From Colwellia sp. Arc7-D (GTDB lineage: Bacteria; Pseudomonadota; Gammaproteobacteria; Enterobacterales; Alteromonadaceae), in assembly GCF_003061515.1 (NCBI RefSeq), contig NZ_CP028924.1, positions 2,790,001 to 2,854,000 of the forward strand: 64,000 bases of DNA, read 5' to 3'. Each line of letters starts with the position of its first letter. Positions within the stretch are counted from its first letter, which is position 1. A program made the translations under genes and the position numbers. Below, one piece after another: positions 1 to 9,814 of this stretch. Under the pieces are notes generated by a model. That model was not told the DNA's origin and ran no database searches. It saw only the letters and a program-made list of their open reading frames with translations.

Positions 1-1433
1 TGTTGGTTTAAGTCTACTGATGTTTTTTGTAGCTTTGTTTCTTTCTCGGCTAACTCGTTATGCAGATTTTTCAGTTTTGATAAGGCGGCTACAACGTTAT
101 TTTTCTGTTGTTGTAACGCTTGCTCTCCGCCATTTTCAAGTAAAGGTTGCAAGGCGATTTGTTCGCGCAAATTAGTTACTTGCTGCTTAACCTGTTCGAT
201 AATGGTTTCTTGTTGAGTAATGTTAGCCTGCAAGGTTTGTTTTTGCTGTTGGTTCGCATTACGTTTTTTCTGTTCTTGCTGCCATTGGCTTTGCAACTCT
301 TTTAGTTGAGCTTGATGTTGCGTTAATTCACTTTGACAAGCTTCTAAAGCCGCTTCTATTGTTTGTAACTCAGGTTGTTGTTCATTCAGTTGTGTATTGC
401 ACAACGTTAATTGTTCTTGTTCAGCTAATATTAATTGTTGTGCATTTAGTAATTGTTGCTGAGTAAGTTCATTATCGGTTTGAGTTTTGTCTGATTGTTC
501 TTTTAAGTATTTAACTTGCTGCTCTGCACGAGCAATATCTTGGGTGACATTAAGCTTTTGTTGATGCAACGTTTGGTTATTATCATTACACGCATTCATG
601 GTTGCTTTTAGTTCAATGATCACAACATCATTTTGACTTTGCTCAGCATTTTGGCTTGCCACTTTATTTTCAAGTGCAACTATACGTGTTTGATGCTGTT
701 GACGTTGTTGATCAAATTTTTGCCAGCGTAAAACGGCCAGTTCAGCTTTATATTTTCGTTCTTGTTGTTTTAGTGTACGAAAGCGTTTAGCTGCTTGTGC
801 TTGTTGATGCAGTTTATCAATTTGTAAATCAAGCTCAAGGCGAATGTCGTTGAGTCGAGCTAGGTTTTCTCGGGTATGTCGTATTCTGGTTTCTGTTTCT
901 TTGCGACGTTCTTTATATTTTGAAATGCCAGCCGCTTCTTCGATAAATATGCGTAATTCTTGCGGCTTGGACTCAATTAAGCGAGAAATAGTGCCTTGCT
1001 CGATAATAGCGTAACTGCGAGGACCTAAACCGGTTCCTAAAAAAATATCGGTAATATCGCGTCGTCGACACTTTGTACCATTTAAAAAATAGGTATTAGT
1101 ACTTTCACGGTTAACCACTCGGCGTACTGAGACTTCAGTACGATCTGCCATGTTACCTTGAATGCGGCCTTGGGTATTATCAAATACAAGTTCAACGCTA
1201 GCTTGGCCAATAGGCTTTCTGCTGGCTGCACCATTAAAAATAACATCAGTCATGGCTTCGCCGCGAAGATTTTTCGCTGAGCTTTCGCCTAATACCCAAC
1301 GAACGGCGTCAATAATATTCGATTTTCCACAACCGTTTGGCCCAACAATTGCGGTCATTTGTTGTTCAAAGGGGACTTTGGTGGGATCGACAAAGGATTT
1401 AAAACCTGCCAATTTTATATGCTTGAGTCGCAT
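1..1433 (-). CDS. smc: Chromosome segregation ATPase SMC, N-terminal part (cut by window edge)
   Basis: SMC is the DNA-organising ATPase of the SMC-ScpAB condensin. Translated from the ATG at 1431-1433, the first residues include GFKSFVD and a Walker A motif GPNGCGKSN near residue 35, followed by VRWVLGE, and [13 protein letters not shown] near residue 145. After about residue 165 the sequence becomes a long, Gln/Lys/Glu-rich coiled coil that runs off the left end without a stop, so only about 477 of the usual 1,100-1,200 residues are present. The hinge, the second coil arm and the C-terminal Walker B half lie outside the window. It is divergent from cysZ, a neighbourhood familiar from other gammaproteobacteria. 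Identification is secure from the ATP-binding head alone. Confidence 0.95.
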   Translation of the reverse strand, partial: MRLKHIKLAGFKSFVDPTKVPFEQQMTAIVGPNGCGKSNIIDAVRWVLGESSAKNLRGEAMTDVIFNGAASRKPIGQASVELVFDNTQGRIQGNMADRTEVSVRRVVNRESTNTYFLNGTKCRRRDITDIFLGTGLGPRSYAIIEQGTISRLIESKPQELRIFIEEAAGISKYKERRKETETRIRHTRENLARLNDIRLELDLQIDKLHQQAQAAKRFRTLKQQERKYKAELAVLRWQKFDQQRQQHQTRIVALENKVASQNAEQSQNDVVIIELKATMNACNDNNQTLHQQKLNVTQDIARAEQQVKYLKEQSDKTQTDNELTQQQLLNAQQLILAEQEQLTLCNTQLNEQQPELQTIEAALEACQSELTQHQAQLKELQSQWQQEQKKRNANQQQKQTLQANITQQETIIEQVKQQVTNLREQIALQPLLENGGEQALQQQKNNVVAALSKLKNLHNELAEKETKLQKTSVDLNQ

Positions 1434-1627
1434 TAAATCGAAAAACCTAATCACAGTATCTATTGGTTAAAATTTTGTAACCTAATAGAATTAACATTAA
1501 ACATCAGTAACTATCGACACTGTATCAGACATTGATGTATTTTGTAACATCACAATACTGTTCATATCATGCTAAGGATCCTATAATCGTGCTATGAATA
1601 TCAATTAGTTAGGTTAATAAAACAACA

Positions 1628-2383
1628 ATGAACAATAATAGCAAACCCCATTTAGCAAACGGTGGTGCCGGATATTTTATCAAAGGCTTTGAGTTGATCC
1701 GTACCCCTGGAATTCGTCGCTTCGTATTTATTCCATTATCGGTAAATTTAGTGCTGTTTAGCTATGCTTTTTATTATATGTTTTTACAGCTAGAAAGTTA
1801 CATGTTGACCCTAGAAGATTGGTTAGGTGAGTCGTTTTCATGGCTAAGCAATTTCATTTGGCCATTAGCAGTATTATTTATTTTAGTGGTATTTTCATTT
1901 ATCTTCAGTTCTGTCGCCAATTGGTTAGCTGCCCCCTTTAATGGACTGCTCTCAGAAAAAGTAGAAGCCTTGTTAACAGATCAACCCTTACATGAAGGTA
2001 GTGCGTTTGATGTGGTAAAAGATATTCCTAGAACGCTAAGTCGCGAGGTGAGTAAACTGGGTTATTATTTGCCACGTGCAGCGGGGTTCTTTTTACTTTA
2101 TTGGATTTTACCCGTTGTAGGACAGATACTTTGGTTTCTATTTCTTGCTTGGATGATGGCAGTGCAATATAAAGATTATCCGTTTGATAACCACAAAATT
2201 AGCTTTACTAGAATGCGTCAAGCCTTGAAACAACGTCAAGGATTAAGTTACAGCTTCGGTATAACCACCGCGGTTTTTTCAATGATCCCGTTAGTGAATT
2301 TAGTCGTGATGCCAGTCGCTATTTGTGGTGCTACGGCATTATGGGTTGATCATTACCGCAATGAATTTGTTGACCGTGCATAG
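1628..2383 (+). CDS. cysZ: Sulfate transporter CysZ
   Basis: CysZ family inner-membrane protein (EI24/DUF540 family) that supports sulfate uptake for cysteine synthesis. The 251 residues match the usual length of about 250. Hydrophobic stretches are visible near residues 30-55, 70-100, 145-175 and 205-235. Family-like segments are GGAGYFIKGFELI at the N-terminus, the ANWLAAPFNGLLSEKVE region near residue 100, and the MAVQYKDYPFDNHKISF segment near residue 180. It is divergent from smc, with about 195 bases between the start codons. No binding site for CysB could be recognised by eye. The identification rests on the whole-length family pattern and is strong. Confidence 0.93.
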   Translation: MNNNSKPHLANGGAGYFIKGFELIRTPGIRRFVFIPLSVNLVLFSYAFYYMFLQLESYMLTLEDWLGESFSWLSNFIWPLAVLFILVVFSFIFSSVANWLAAPFNGLLSEKVEALLTDQPLHEGSAFDVVKDIPRTLSREVSKLGYYLPRAAGFFLLYWILPVVGQILWFLFLAWMMAVQYKDYPFDNHKISFTRMRQALKQRQGLSYSFGITTAVFSMIPLVNLVVMPVAICGATALWVDHYRNEFVDRA

Positions 2384-2599
2384 CAAATCAAATAATAATC
2401 AGTATGTTAGCAACAAATAAACAGTTAGCATAAGCTTTACCCATAATTTGTTGCTTGTTTGATCGCACGTTTAAATAGTAACCATTGAACTAAGCGGACA
2501 TTTTTACTAAAGTTTGACAGTAAAAACATCAACGTGCACACTCAATATATTGTTAGTTTGTTTATTTATATAATCCCAAAAACTTAAAAGGATCTGGTA

Positions 2600-2992
2600 A
2601 TGCCTGCATTACGCTTTATACCAAAGAGTTTAACTTTATCTCGTACTTTATTATTGCTTATGTTCAGCTGTAGTATCAACGCAGAAACCACTGATACAGA
2701 TAAAAGTATGACGGAGAAGGTTAATATACCTGTTATTGAAGGCGCGCGCGTATTTGCTAAGTTTGATGAACAAACACCCGCGGTTATCAACTACTTCACC
2801 ACTAACACCGAAGATAACGTGATAGATTTTTACAACAAAAGTTACGGTGAACCGATAGATCGCGAACGTAAACGTGGTCGTTTAACCTTAAATTATCAAC
2901 ACGATTTACAGCAAATACGTGTGGTTATTTCACAACAAAATAAATTGCGCCAAGTGGATGTTATCGTCGATAAACGGCTAATAGCTCCATAG
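2600..2992 (+). CDS. Small secreted protein of unknown function
   Basis: I do not recognise the family. The 130-residue product starts with a basic N-terminus and a hydrophobic core (LLLLMFSCSINA) that looks like a Sec signal peptide cleaved after about residue 28. A Cys in the core leaves a lipoprotein possible, but the residues around it are not a good lipobox. The mature part, about 100 residues, is charged with no further membrane segment. An AAGGA ribosome-binding site sits 6-10 bases before the ATG. It is followed by a strong stem-loop at 3018-3062, so it is probably a single-gene transcript. It lies between cysZ and the convergent M1 peptidase gene. Confidence 0.75.
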   Translation: MPALRFIPKSLTLSRTLLLLMFSCSINAETTDTDKSMTEKVNIPVIEGARVFAKFDEQTPAVINYFTTNTEDNVIDFYNKSYGEPIDRERKRGRLTLNYQHDLQQIRVVISQQNKLRQVDVIVDKRLIAP

Positions 2993-3017
2993 TATTAGCG
3001 CTTTTATCCGTTGGTTG

Positions 3018-3062
3018 CAGACATAAAAAAACATCGCTAATTGCGATGTTTTTTTATGTCTG
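3018..3062. terminator. Bidirectional rho-independent terminator
   Basis: A perfect 20-bp inverted repeat (3018-3037 and 3043-3062) with a 5-base loop. Its GC-rich tip ACATCGC/GCGATGT is flanked by A- and T-runs on both sides, so it can end transcription from the small secreted protein gene on the left and the convergent M1 peptidase gene on the right. Confidence 0.9.
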
Positions 3063-3149
3063 AGTTTTATCAACAATGTTAATTAATAATATTGTTGAAG
3101 GCTCAACTTAAGTTTAAATAAACCTGACTAAGTTGAGCTAGGCTAACGC

Positions 3150-5009
3150 TTATTTTAATAAAATAGCGTCTACTGTACCCTGTGCTAACGGGTGATAACC
3201 TGGACGTGCTTTTTTATAAACCGCTTGTGCCCATGTTTTTCCTTTGGCAGATGTTGCAAGCTCTTTATACAAAGGCACAATGAGTTTACGACGCCCAATC
3301 GATTCTAAGTAAGTTGCCATTGCTGGGTAAACCGCGTCATAGCCAGAGCGTAATGAAAGCAAATACCATGCATGAGCAACTTCAGCATTGGTACTATTAG
3401 TTAGATTAAACTCTTTATCTAAGCTTTTCATACGTTCGTTAGAAATGTTTAATGGCAAATTATTAATAAAGTGAAGCCATTCATGCAATGTCCATTTTTT
3501 TGTTGGTATTTGCGCTAGCTTAAGTTGGTCGCTAGTCCATTTCGAAATAATATTATCAATTTTAACAAAAGCATTTGAGCGAGGTTTTGGCGTGTAAGCC
3601 GGTAAACCCTGCTCATAAATCCACTCGTTAAGCTCTACATCGCTAACAACATTAGGGAATTTATGCGTTAAATTAGCTTTTAAATAAGTAACAAAGCTCT
3701 TGGTACCTAAGCTTTGAAATGCATGGTCGTCGAAGTACTGCATGATAAAAGTATCAAATTTATCTCTGCCAAATTTCTGTTCTAAATACACTAAAAATAA
3801 TTGCCCTTTAGTATAAGGTACACCCGAAAAAGCATCATCAGGGTCACGACCTTGAAGGTCGATATATAGTTGCGTATCACCTGGTGGTAACTCTGCAATT
3901 TCATAACTTAAGTTTTGTGCATCCAAAGCGCGTTCCATTAAGGCTCTATCAGCACCAAATACCGCTTCCATAATGCGGTTTTCTACATAACTGGTAAAAC
4001 CTTCGTTTAACCATAAATCGCGCCAGCTTTCATTCGTGACTAAATTACCAGACCAAGAATGAGCTAGTTCGTGAGCAATAAGGTTAACTAAACTTTTATC
4101 ACCAGCAACAACCGTTGGGGTAATAAATGATAAACGAGGGTTTTCCATGCCACCAAAAGGAAAGCTTGGCGGTAATATTAATAAATCGTAACGTCCCCAA
4201 CGATAAGCCCCAAATAGCTTTTCAGTTTCATCGATCATCAATTGAGTATCATCAAACTCTGCAACGGCTCTGTCTAAGATATATTGCTCAGCATAAATAC
4301 CTGTTTGCTTGCTCATGGCTTTAAATTCTAAATCGCCCACCGCTATAGCAATTAAATAAGCTGGAATGGCTTGTGGCATAGAAAACGAATAATCGCCATC
4401 TCGCAATGTATCAGGTGCATTATCAGCACTCATTACAGCAAGTAAATCATCTGTGGTTGTTATGCGGGCATTGTATGTCATACGCACGCTTGGCGTATCT
4501 TGTACGGGTATCCATGAACGAGCATGGATAGCTTGGCTTTGACTAAACATAAAGGGCTTGTCTTTACCGGCCGTTTGCTCAGGTGATAACCACTGTAAGC
4601 CTGAAGCTTGAGGTAACGAGTTATAATACACTCTAAGTGTAGGCGTTTTAAAAGGTGTGTTTATGGTGAGTTTTGATCCCATAACATCATCACGCTTAGC
4701 CAGTGTGTAATTTAATTTTACCCACTGATTATTGGTATTTTTAGCCATAACACGATCAATTTCTAAATCACGTGTATCTAATATTACATTTACAACATCA
4801 TCACTAAGCCAATCAAGGCTTAACTCAGCAAAACCTTTTAATGATTTTTTATCAAAATCGACATCTAGATCCAAATAAAGGTGACTAATTTTTACTTGAT
4901 CATAATTTGCATAAGTTAATGCATCGCTAACTTGTGCACTAGCTGATTGAACCCATGAGAGTTGCACAACGCAACACAATATGGCGACAAGACGAATAGA
5001 AAATTTCAT
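3150..5009 (-). CDS. M1 family zinc aminopeptidase, leukotriene A4 hydrolase-like, exported
   Basis: Zinc metallopeptidase expected to remove N-terminal residues from peptides in the periplasm. The zinc site is plain: HELAH followed 18 residues later by the Glu of [10 protein letters not shown], and the substrate-binding motif [10 protein letters not shown] lies about 25 residues before it. GGMENP and the roughly 620-residue length with a helical C-terminal domain fit the leukotriene-A4-hydrolase subgroup rather than PepN (about 870). The N-terminus [22 protein letters not shown] is a signal peptide. I take the ATG at 5007-5009; a TTG six codons upstream is less likely. It has its own transcript, separated from motY by the stem-loop at 5028-5065. 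Confidence 0.9.
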   Translation of the reverse strand: MKFSIRLVAILCCVVQLSWVQSASAQVSDALTYANYDQVKISHLYLDLDVDFDKKSLKGFAELSLDWLSDDVVNVILDTRDLEIDRVMAKNTNNQWVKLNYTLAKRDDVMGSKLTINTPFKTPTLRVYYNSLPQASGLQWLSPEQTAGKDKPFMFSQSQAIHARSWIPVQDTPSVRMTYNARITTTDDLLAVMSADNAPDTLRDGDYSFSMPQAIPAYLIAIAVGDLEFKAMSKQTGIYAEQYILDRAVAEFDDTQLMIDETEKLFGAYRWGRYDLLILPPSFPFGGMENPRLSFITPTVVAGDKSLVNLIAHELAHSWSGNLVTNESWRDLWLNEGFTSYVENRIMEAVFGADRALMERALDAQNLSYEIAELPPGDTQLYIDLQGRDPDDAFSGVPYTKGQLFLVYLEQKFGRDKFDTFIMQYFDDHAFQSLGTKSFVTYLKANLTHKFPNVVSDVELNEWIYEQGLPAYTPKPRSNAFVKIDNIISKWTSDQLKLAQIPTKKWTLHEWLHFINNLPLNISNERMKSLDKEFNLTNSTNAEVAHAWYLLSLRSGYDAVYPAMATYLESIGRRKLIVPLYKELATSAKGKTWAQAVYKKARPGYHPLAQGTVDAILLK

Positions 5010-5027
5010 AAAATGTATCCAAAACAA

Positions 5028-5065
5028 AAGAGGCCTGTAGATTACAGTGAATCTACAGGCCTCTT
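5028..5065 (-). terminator. Rho-independent terminator downstream of motY
   Basis: A perfect 16-bp inverted repeat (5028-5043 and 5050-5065) with a 6-base loop and a GC-rich core GAGGCCTG. On the minus strand it is followed by TTTTGTTTT. It ends the motY transcript just before the M1 peptidase start codon. Confidence 0.85.
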
Positions 5066-5105
5066 CAAGTGCTAATTATATCTATTAGGATAGTTGAGCC
5101 AACCT

Positions 5106-5972
5106 TTAAGGCTGTTCCATACGAATAACAACTCGACGGTTTTTACTGCGGCCAATAACCGTTTCATTAGAAGCTACATGACGTTTTTCGCCATAGCCAT
5201 TGGCTTCAATTCTGCTCGCGTCAATTCCGCTACTTACAATAAGGTCACGTACTTTATTTGCACGACGTTCTGACATTTTAAGGTTAGTATTTCGGCCACC
5301 GTAACTATCTGAATAACCGTCAATTAATACTAGCTCAAGTTGAGAATCAAGCGTTAAATATTCAACGATCATATTCATACGTTTTTGCGAGGCTTTAGTT
5401 AGCTTGTCAGAGCCAAATTGGTAATTAAGCACCGTATAAGAAATATCATCAAAATTAAAATCGAGTAAGTTACTTACACAACTGACAAAAGCTTGATAGG
5501 CCTTTTGAAAACGAGCGGTTGATAAACCAACGGTAATTTTTTCACTCTCGCTATACCAATCATTATAATAAAATGTTGGGCTCATACCTTGGTCAAGTTC
5601 ATTAAGCATATTCCAAGCAATTTTCTTCGGTAAACTTGGAGAAAACTGTTTATGTAGCTTCATATCTGCAAGCACTCTGCCGGCAACACCGGGTCGCCAA
5701 TTGGGCGCTTCAGAGCGAACTTCAGCTAAAGAGTAACTGTCTGGCAGCCGCATCATTTCTAGTTCAAACTCCATATTCATTTTACGGCTTGCTGAACTAT
5801 AAAATTTAGCTTTACCGTAACGAGGAATTTGATGTGACAGCGTACATTGCAGCCGAGAGTCATCGGTTAGCTGCCACGAAGAGCTTTCAATATCGGCACT
5901 ATACTGCCTAATACCCGCATTGGTCTGGGAAATGAGTAATGATAATGTAACTAGCGTTATAATTTTTTTCAT
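5106..5972 (-). CDS. motY: Sodium-driven flagellar protein MotY
   Basis: MotY forms part of the T ring around the flagellar basal body in Vibrio-type polar flagella and anchors the PomA/PomB sodium stator. The length (about 290 residues) equals that of Vibrio MotY. A signal peptide (MKKIITLVTLSLLISQTNA) is followed by the MotY-specific N-terminal domain and, from about residue 165, an OmpA-type peptidoglycan-binding domain containing IDGYSDSYGG and SERRANKVRDLI. Two in-frame ATGs (5985-5987 and 5970-5972) lie within a tandem duplication of TTCATAAAATTAA; I prefer the inner one because the signal peptide begins there. Neither has a clear ribosome-binding site. It is divergent from rnt, a pairing also seen in Shewanella and Vibrio. 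Confidence 0.9.
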   Translation of the reverse strand: MKKIITLVTLSLLISQTNAGIRQYSADIESSSWQLTDDSRLQCTLSHQIPRYGKAKFYSSASRKMNMEFELEMMRLPDSYSLAEVRSEAPNWRPGVAGRVLADMKLHKQFSPSLPKKIAWNMLNELDQGMSPTFYYNDWYSESEKITVGLSTARFQKAYQAFVSCVSNLLDFNFDDISYTVLNYQFGSDKLTKASQKRMNMIVEYLTLDSQLELVLIDGYSDSYGGRNTNLKMSERRANKVRDLIVSSGIDASRIEANGYGEKRHVASNETVIGRSKNRRVVIRMEQP

Positions 5973-6168
5973 AAAATTAATTTTCATAAAATTAATGTGG
6001 ATTTAATAGCGACATCTTTACTATCGACAAAATCAAGAATAACTTTAACAGTTTATTCGCATATTCCCAAAATTAAATGTAATGGTTGTCATCTTCAATG
6101 ATGCCTTAAGTGATTATTTCTGCGATAATCTCCAGCAATATTTATAATAACTAATACCAACTGCCTTT

Positions 6169-6879
6169 ATGTCTGATAATTCAACAGCAAGTAATAAAAA
6201 CACAGAAAAATCATTATTTGCTCAACGCTTTCGAGGCTATTTCCCCGTTGTTATTGATGTTGAAACCGCAGGTTTTAATGCTCAAACCGACGCTTTACTG
6301 GAAATTGCTGCAACAACACTTACTTTAGATGAAGTCAGTGGACAATTCAGTTTAGATGAAACAATACACTTTAATGTTGACCCATTTGAAGGTGCAAACC
6401 TCGAAAAAGCCGCATTAGAATTTACCGGTATCGACCCAACCAACCCACTTCGTGGTGCGGTAGATGAGAAAAAGGCAATCACTGAAATATTTAAACTTGT
6501 ACGTAAAAAAATGAAAGCAGCCGGTTGTCAGCGCGCTATCATTGTAGCGCACAACGCAGCATTTGATTTAGGGTTTGTTAACGCGGTTACCGAGCGTTGC
6601 TTAATTAAACGTTCGCCATTCCACCCTTTCGTAAGTTTCGATACTACAACGTTATCAGGCTTAGCTTTGGGGCAAACTGTGTTAGCAAAGGCCTGCATAG
6701 CTGCAAAAATTGATTTTAATAATAATGAAGCACATTCTGCGTTATATGATACGGAAAAAACCGCAGAGCTATTTTGTTTTATCATTAATAAATGGCAACA
6801 ATTAGGCGGCTGGCCACTAATAGAGACAGAAGTAGAAGCTGAAGAAGAACTAAACACCCCACCTCAAAAAGAAGCCTAG
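6169..6879 (+). CDS. rnt: Ribonuclease T
   Basis: 3'-5' exoribonuclease of the DEDDh family that trims tRNA, 5S and 23S rRNA 3' ends. Exo I is VIDVETAGF near residue 28, with the catalytic Asp and Glu; Exo II is [12 protein letters not shown] near residue 125; Exo III is [14 protein letters not shown] near residue 188, with the catalytic His and Asp. Length 236 is close to the family norm of about 220, with a longer N-terminal tail ([14 protein letters not shown]) and an acidic C-terminus. The gene is divergent from motY and convergent with the two-repeat membrane protein gene. Confidence 0.95.
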   Translation: MSDNSTASNKNTEKSLFAQRFRGYFPVVIDVETAGFNAQTDALLEIAATTLTLDEVSGQFSLDETIHFNVDPFEGANLEKAALEFTGIDPTNPLRGAVDEKKAITEIFKLVRKKMKAAGCQRAIIVAHNAAFDLGFVNAVTERCLIKRSPFHPFVSFDTTTLSGLALGQTVLAKACIAAKIDFNNNEAHSALYDTEKTAELFCFIINKWQQLGGWPLIETEVEAEEELNTPPQKEA

Positions 6880-6901
6880 CACTGACGCTTCTAAACAGTT
6901 A

Positions 6902-7291
6902 TTAAAACAAAGATTTTGCTTTTCGACGATTATTCATCCTGAAAAGCAAATTTCTTAACGCCAAAATCATTAAACAAAATGCAATAAACTGTAAAGCTGA
7001 TGACGTTGTTTTTAATACAATAACCATAGCAACTGCAAAATACCCATAAGGTAAATATTCGTATATCCACTCAGGTAATTTATTCTTCTTGATGGAATTA
7101 TCATCATCAGATTTACGACGATCAACCCGACGATATTCAGAGCGAGTAACTAAGGTTATGCACCCAGCACAATAAAGTAACCCCACAGATACAAATACTG
7201 GCCAACTATCATAAAAGGCAAGTAAATAAGCACACACTAAAAAATATGCGTAAGGTAAATTTTCATAAATAAACTTTGGGTAATACATCAA
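6902..7291 (-). CDS. Small membrane protein with an internal repeat, unknown function
   Basis: I do not recognise a named family. The 129-residue product has two similar halves. Each begins with a matching segment (PKFIYENLPYAYF near residue 5 and PEWIYEYLPYGYF near residue 73), followed by one or two hydrophobic helices and a basic tail (EYRRVDRRKSDDD and NNRRKAKSLF). This looks like a duplicated two-helix unit inserted in the inner membrane with its basic ends in the cytoplasm. It is convergent with rnt with about 20 bases between stops, and the AT-rich 300 bases upstream hold its promoter. Confidence 0.7.
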   Translation of the reverse strand: MMYYPKFIYENLPYAYFLVCAYLLAFYDSWPVFVSVGLLYCAGCITLVTRSEYRRVDRRKSDDDNSIKKNKLPEWIYEYLPYGYFAVAMVIVLKTTSSALQFIAFCLMILALRNLLFRMNNRRKAKSLF

Positions 7292-7592
7292 CAGTCCTTT
7301 TTGACATTAACTCACCTAATAAAGGAATACTTATTCCTACTCTGTTTATTATATTAGCCGTAAAACAGTATTTTACATAAATTTTTTAAATATTTAATAT
7401 TCATTTCACTCATTAAGTGAGCAATTTTTTATGAGCTAAAATTAATAAAAAACAAAACATAAACCTTACTAAATCATTACTTGTTCTGATCATTATAAAT
7501 AGGCAGATAATTAATTAACTGGGTAATAAGCAAATATCAGACATAAAAAAACCGCTAAAAGCGGTTTTTTTTTACTGCAGTAAACTTATGAA
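7292..7592. other. AT-rich intergenic region
   Basis: About 300 bases with no gene, very AT-rich, between the divergently oriented ends of the two-repeat membrane protein gene and the peroxiredoxin gene. The only clear element is the terminator at 7545-7571. Confidence 0.6.
7545..7571. terminator. Rho-independent terminator downstream of the peroxiredoxin gene
   Basis: Stem ACCGC/GCGGT with a 4-base loop, extended by A- and T-runs to an inverted repeat of about 11 bp, lying 22 bases past the peroxiredoxin stop codon. The symmetrical A/T tails allow it to work in both directions. Confidence 0.85.
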
Positions 7593-8198
7593 TTAAAGTT
7601 TATCAGCGTTATCTGTAAGGTAAGCTGCAACGCCTTCTGTTGTTGCTGTCATGCCTTTGTCGCCTTTGTTCCAGCCAGCTGGACATACTTCACCGTGGTC
7701 TTGGTGAAATTGTAACGCATCGATCATACGGATCATTTCATCTACGTTACGGCCAAGTGGTAAATCGTTAACCACTTGATGACGAACACTACCTTCTTCG
7801 TCAATTAAGAATGATGCACGAAATGCAACGCCAGCTTCTGGATGCTCAACGTCGTATGCTTTACAAATTTCATGTTTTACATCAGCAACTAAAGTGTATT
7901 GTACTTGACCAATACCACCATCGTTTACTGCTGTGTTACGCCACGCGTTATGAGAAAATTGTGAATCGATAGAAACACCAATAACTTCAACACCACGGCT
8001 TTTGAATTCTTCCATACGGTGATCAAAAGCTAATAACTCAGAAGGACATACAAAAGTAAAATCAAGTGGGTAGAAAAAAACTACGGCTTTTTTACCTTTA
8101 ATTGCTTCTGCAAGGTTAAAGCTATCAACGATTTCGCCTGAACCTAAAACTGCTGCTGCTGTAAAATCTGGTGCTGCGCGACCGACTAATACACTCAT
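7593..8198 (-). CDS. Typical 2-Cys peroxiredoxin
   Basis: Thiol peroxidase of the AhpC/Prx1 class that reduces H2O2 and organic peroxides in the cytoplasm. The peroxidatic cysteine lies in DFTFVCPSE near residue 48 and the resolving cysteine in GEVCPAGW near residue 169; both are present, and the 201-residue length is normal. The C-terminus is extended in the eukaryote-like manner (WNKGDKGM...). The ATG at 8196-8198 has a GGAG ribosome-binding site and gives the usual MSVLVG start. No ahpF partner is nearby. A glutaredoxin gene lies just upstream and sodB further on, making an oxidative-defence group. Confidence 0.92.
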   Translation of the reverse strand: MSVLVGRAAPDFTAAAVLGSGEIVDSFNLAEAIKGKKAVVFFYPLDFTFVCPSELLAFDHRMEEFKSRGVEVIGVSIDSQFSHNAWRNTAVNDGGIGQVQYTLVADVKHEICKAYDVEHPEAGVAFRASFLIDEEGSVRHQVVNDLPLGRNVDEMIRMIDALQFHQDHGEVCPAGWNKGDKGMTATTEGVAAYLTDNADKL

Positions 8199-8284
8199 TA
8201 TACTCTCCAATTTTTTTAAAATAAATTTAAGTTATCTAAAGTTAACTCCACCTAGTATGGTGGCGTTAAGTGATAATTCAATAG

Positions 8285-8626
8285 TTACTCTGAACTTTCT
8301 GCCGAACTATTTTTAGCTGCAGATTCAGTGATCAAAGTTTGTAATTCACCTTGCTGATACATTTCCATGATGATGTCACAACCGCCGACAAGTTCACCGT
8401 CAACCCATAGTTGTGGAAATGTTGGCCAATCGGCATATTTAGGCAATTCTGCACGGATATCAGGATTTTGTAAGATATCAACATAGGCAAATTTTTCACC
8501 ACAGCCCATCAACGCTTGAGAAGCTTGTGAAGAAAAACCACAACTTGGCAACTTTGGTGAACCCTTCATGTAAAGGAGAATTGTGTTTTCACTGATTTGT
8601 TCTTTAATGCGGTCAATTGTTTCCAT
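8285..8626 (-). CDS. grxD: Monothiol glutaredoxin Grx4/GrxD
   Basis: Monothiol glutaredoxin that binds and delivers [2Fe-2S] clusters. The CGFS active site is at about residues 28-31 (PKLPSCGFSSQA), with the cis-Pro region WPTFPQLWVDGELVGG and the glutathione-binding GGCDI near residue 80. Length 113 fits the single-domain bacterial form; the Ser/Ala-rich C-terminal tail (SAAKNSSAESSE) varies in this family. Start codon supported by AGGAT just upstream. It is divergent from sodB across about 325 bases, a grxD/sodB pairing also seen in Shewanella. Confidence 0.94.
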   Translation of the reverse strand: METIDRIKEQISENTILLYMKGSPKLPSCGFSSQASQALMGCGEKFAYVDILQNPDIRAELPKYADWPTFPQLWVDGELVGGCDIIMEMYQQGELQTLITESAAKNSSAESSE

Positions 8627-8951
8627 AATATCCTCAAAAATTAATACTTATACCAATTAGACTAATGATAACATTTCATATAATGAAAGTTATTAATTCA
8701 TTTTGGTATTATTGTGCTCAATATCTAAAGTAAAACTGACGAATATAAACAGAACAATAAATACTTAAGCAAAAAACTTATATATTAAAACTTAATAGCC
8801 TTGATAAAACCTATGGTAATACCTATATACTTGGGTAGACTATATAAAGCTTTAATACCCGAGTAGTTTACTAGGTTTTAGACAAAAACAAACTACTTCT
8901 TTAAATTAGCATTAGAATAATTTTTTATAATCACATACTGGAGAGTATATA
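8627..8951. promoter_or_regulatory. grxD-sodB divergent intergenic region with a long imperfect inverted repeat
   Basis: About 325 AT-rich bases hold the divergent promoters. Between 8806 and 8879 lies an imperfect inverted repeat: AAAACCTA (8806-8813) pairs with TAGGTTTT (8872-8879), and ACTTGGGTA (8829-8837) with TACCCGAGT (8856-8864) with one G-U pair. It ends about 70 bases before the sodB start and could be a structured leader or an operator. Function is inference. Confidence 0.4.
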
Positions 8952-9533
8952 ATGGCTATCGAATTACCAGCACTACCATATGCAATGGATGCACTTGCAC
9001 CACATATTTCACAAGAAACTTTAGAGTTTCACTATGGTAAGCACCACAACACATATGTTGTTAAGTTAAACGGCCTTATCGAAGGTACTGATTTTGAAGG
9101 AAAGTCTTTAGAAGATATCGTTAAAACATCTTCTGCTGGTGTTTTCAATAACGCTGCACAAATTTGGAACCATACGTTTTACTGGAACAGCTTAAGCCCT
9201 AACGGCGGCGGCGAACCAACTGGCGCATTAGCAACAGCTATTAATGCAAGTTTTGGTTCATTTGCTGAATTTAAAGCTAAATTCACAGATAGCGCAATTA
9301 ACAACTTTGGTTCAAGCTGGACTTGGTTAGTTAAAAATGCTGACGGCAGCCTTGCTATCGTTAATACATCAAATGCAGCAACGCCACTTACTGATGAAGG
9401 TGTAACACCACTTATCACAGTAGATTTATGGGAACATGCTTACTACATTGATTACCGTAACCTTCGTCCTAGCTACATGGAAGGTTTCTGGGCATTAGCG
9501 AACTGGGATTTTGCTTCAGCAAACTTCGCTTAA
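8952..9533 (+). CDS. sodB: Iron superoxide dismutase
   Basis: Converts superoxide to O2 and H2O2 in the cytoplasm. Metal ligands are visible: His in LEFHYGKHH (residue 27), His in QIWNHTFYW (about 74), and Asp and His in [11 protein letters not shown] (about 157 and 161). The Gln before the second His (AAQIWNHTF) is the position that marks Fe-SOD rather than Mn-SOD. Length 193 is exactly typical. A GGAGAG ribosome-binding site precedes the ATG. A terminator follows at 9565-9590. Confidence 0.96.
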   Translation: MAIELPALPYAMDALAPHISQETLEFHYGKHHNTYVVKLNGLIEGTDFEGKSLEDIVKTSSAGVFNNAAQIWNHTFYWNSLSPNGGGEPTGALATAINASFGSFAEFKAKFTDSAINNFGSSWTWLVKNADGSLAIVNTSNAATPLTDEGVTPLITVDLWEHAYYIDYRNLRPSYMEGFWALANWDFASANFA

Positions 9534-9564
9534 TCGCTAGAGCACGTTAATTTAAATATCAAAG

Positions 9565-9590
9565 GCCAGCATTATTGCTGGCTTTTTTTT
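9565..9590 (+). terminator. Rho-independent terminator of sodB
   Basis: GCCAGC (9565-9570), six-base loop, GCTGGC (9577-9582), then a run of eight T. It lies about 30 bases after the sodB stop codon. Confidence 0.9.
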
Positions 9591-9814
9591 GCTTAAATTT
9601 AGCGTGAGTAATGGAGTGGCTCACCGTTAAGTAGATCATCATTGAGTAGTTGATCGTTGAATAGCTTATCATTGAGTAAGAATAGCTTTTAGTTTTTAGG
9701 TTTTAGGATAAAAGGAGAAAATTAAACAATCAGATAAAAAAAAGACAACTGCTCAGCTTAATATTAAGCACAGTTGCCTCCATTTGTAATAACTATTTAT
9801 TTTTTAGTTATTTA

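Noticed and set aside
1162-1470. Open frame on the plus strand
   Set aside because: Lies opposite the SMC ATPase head, whose coding frame is unmistakable.
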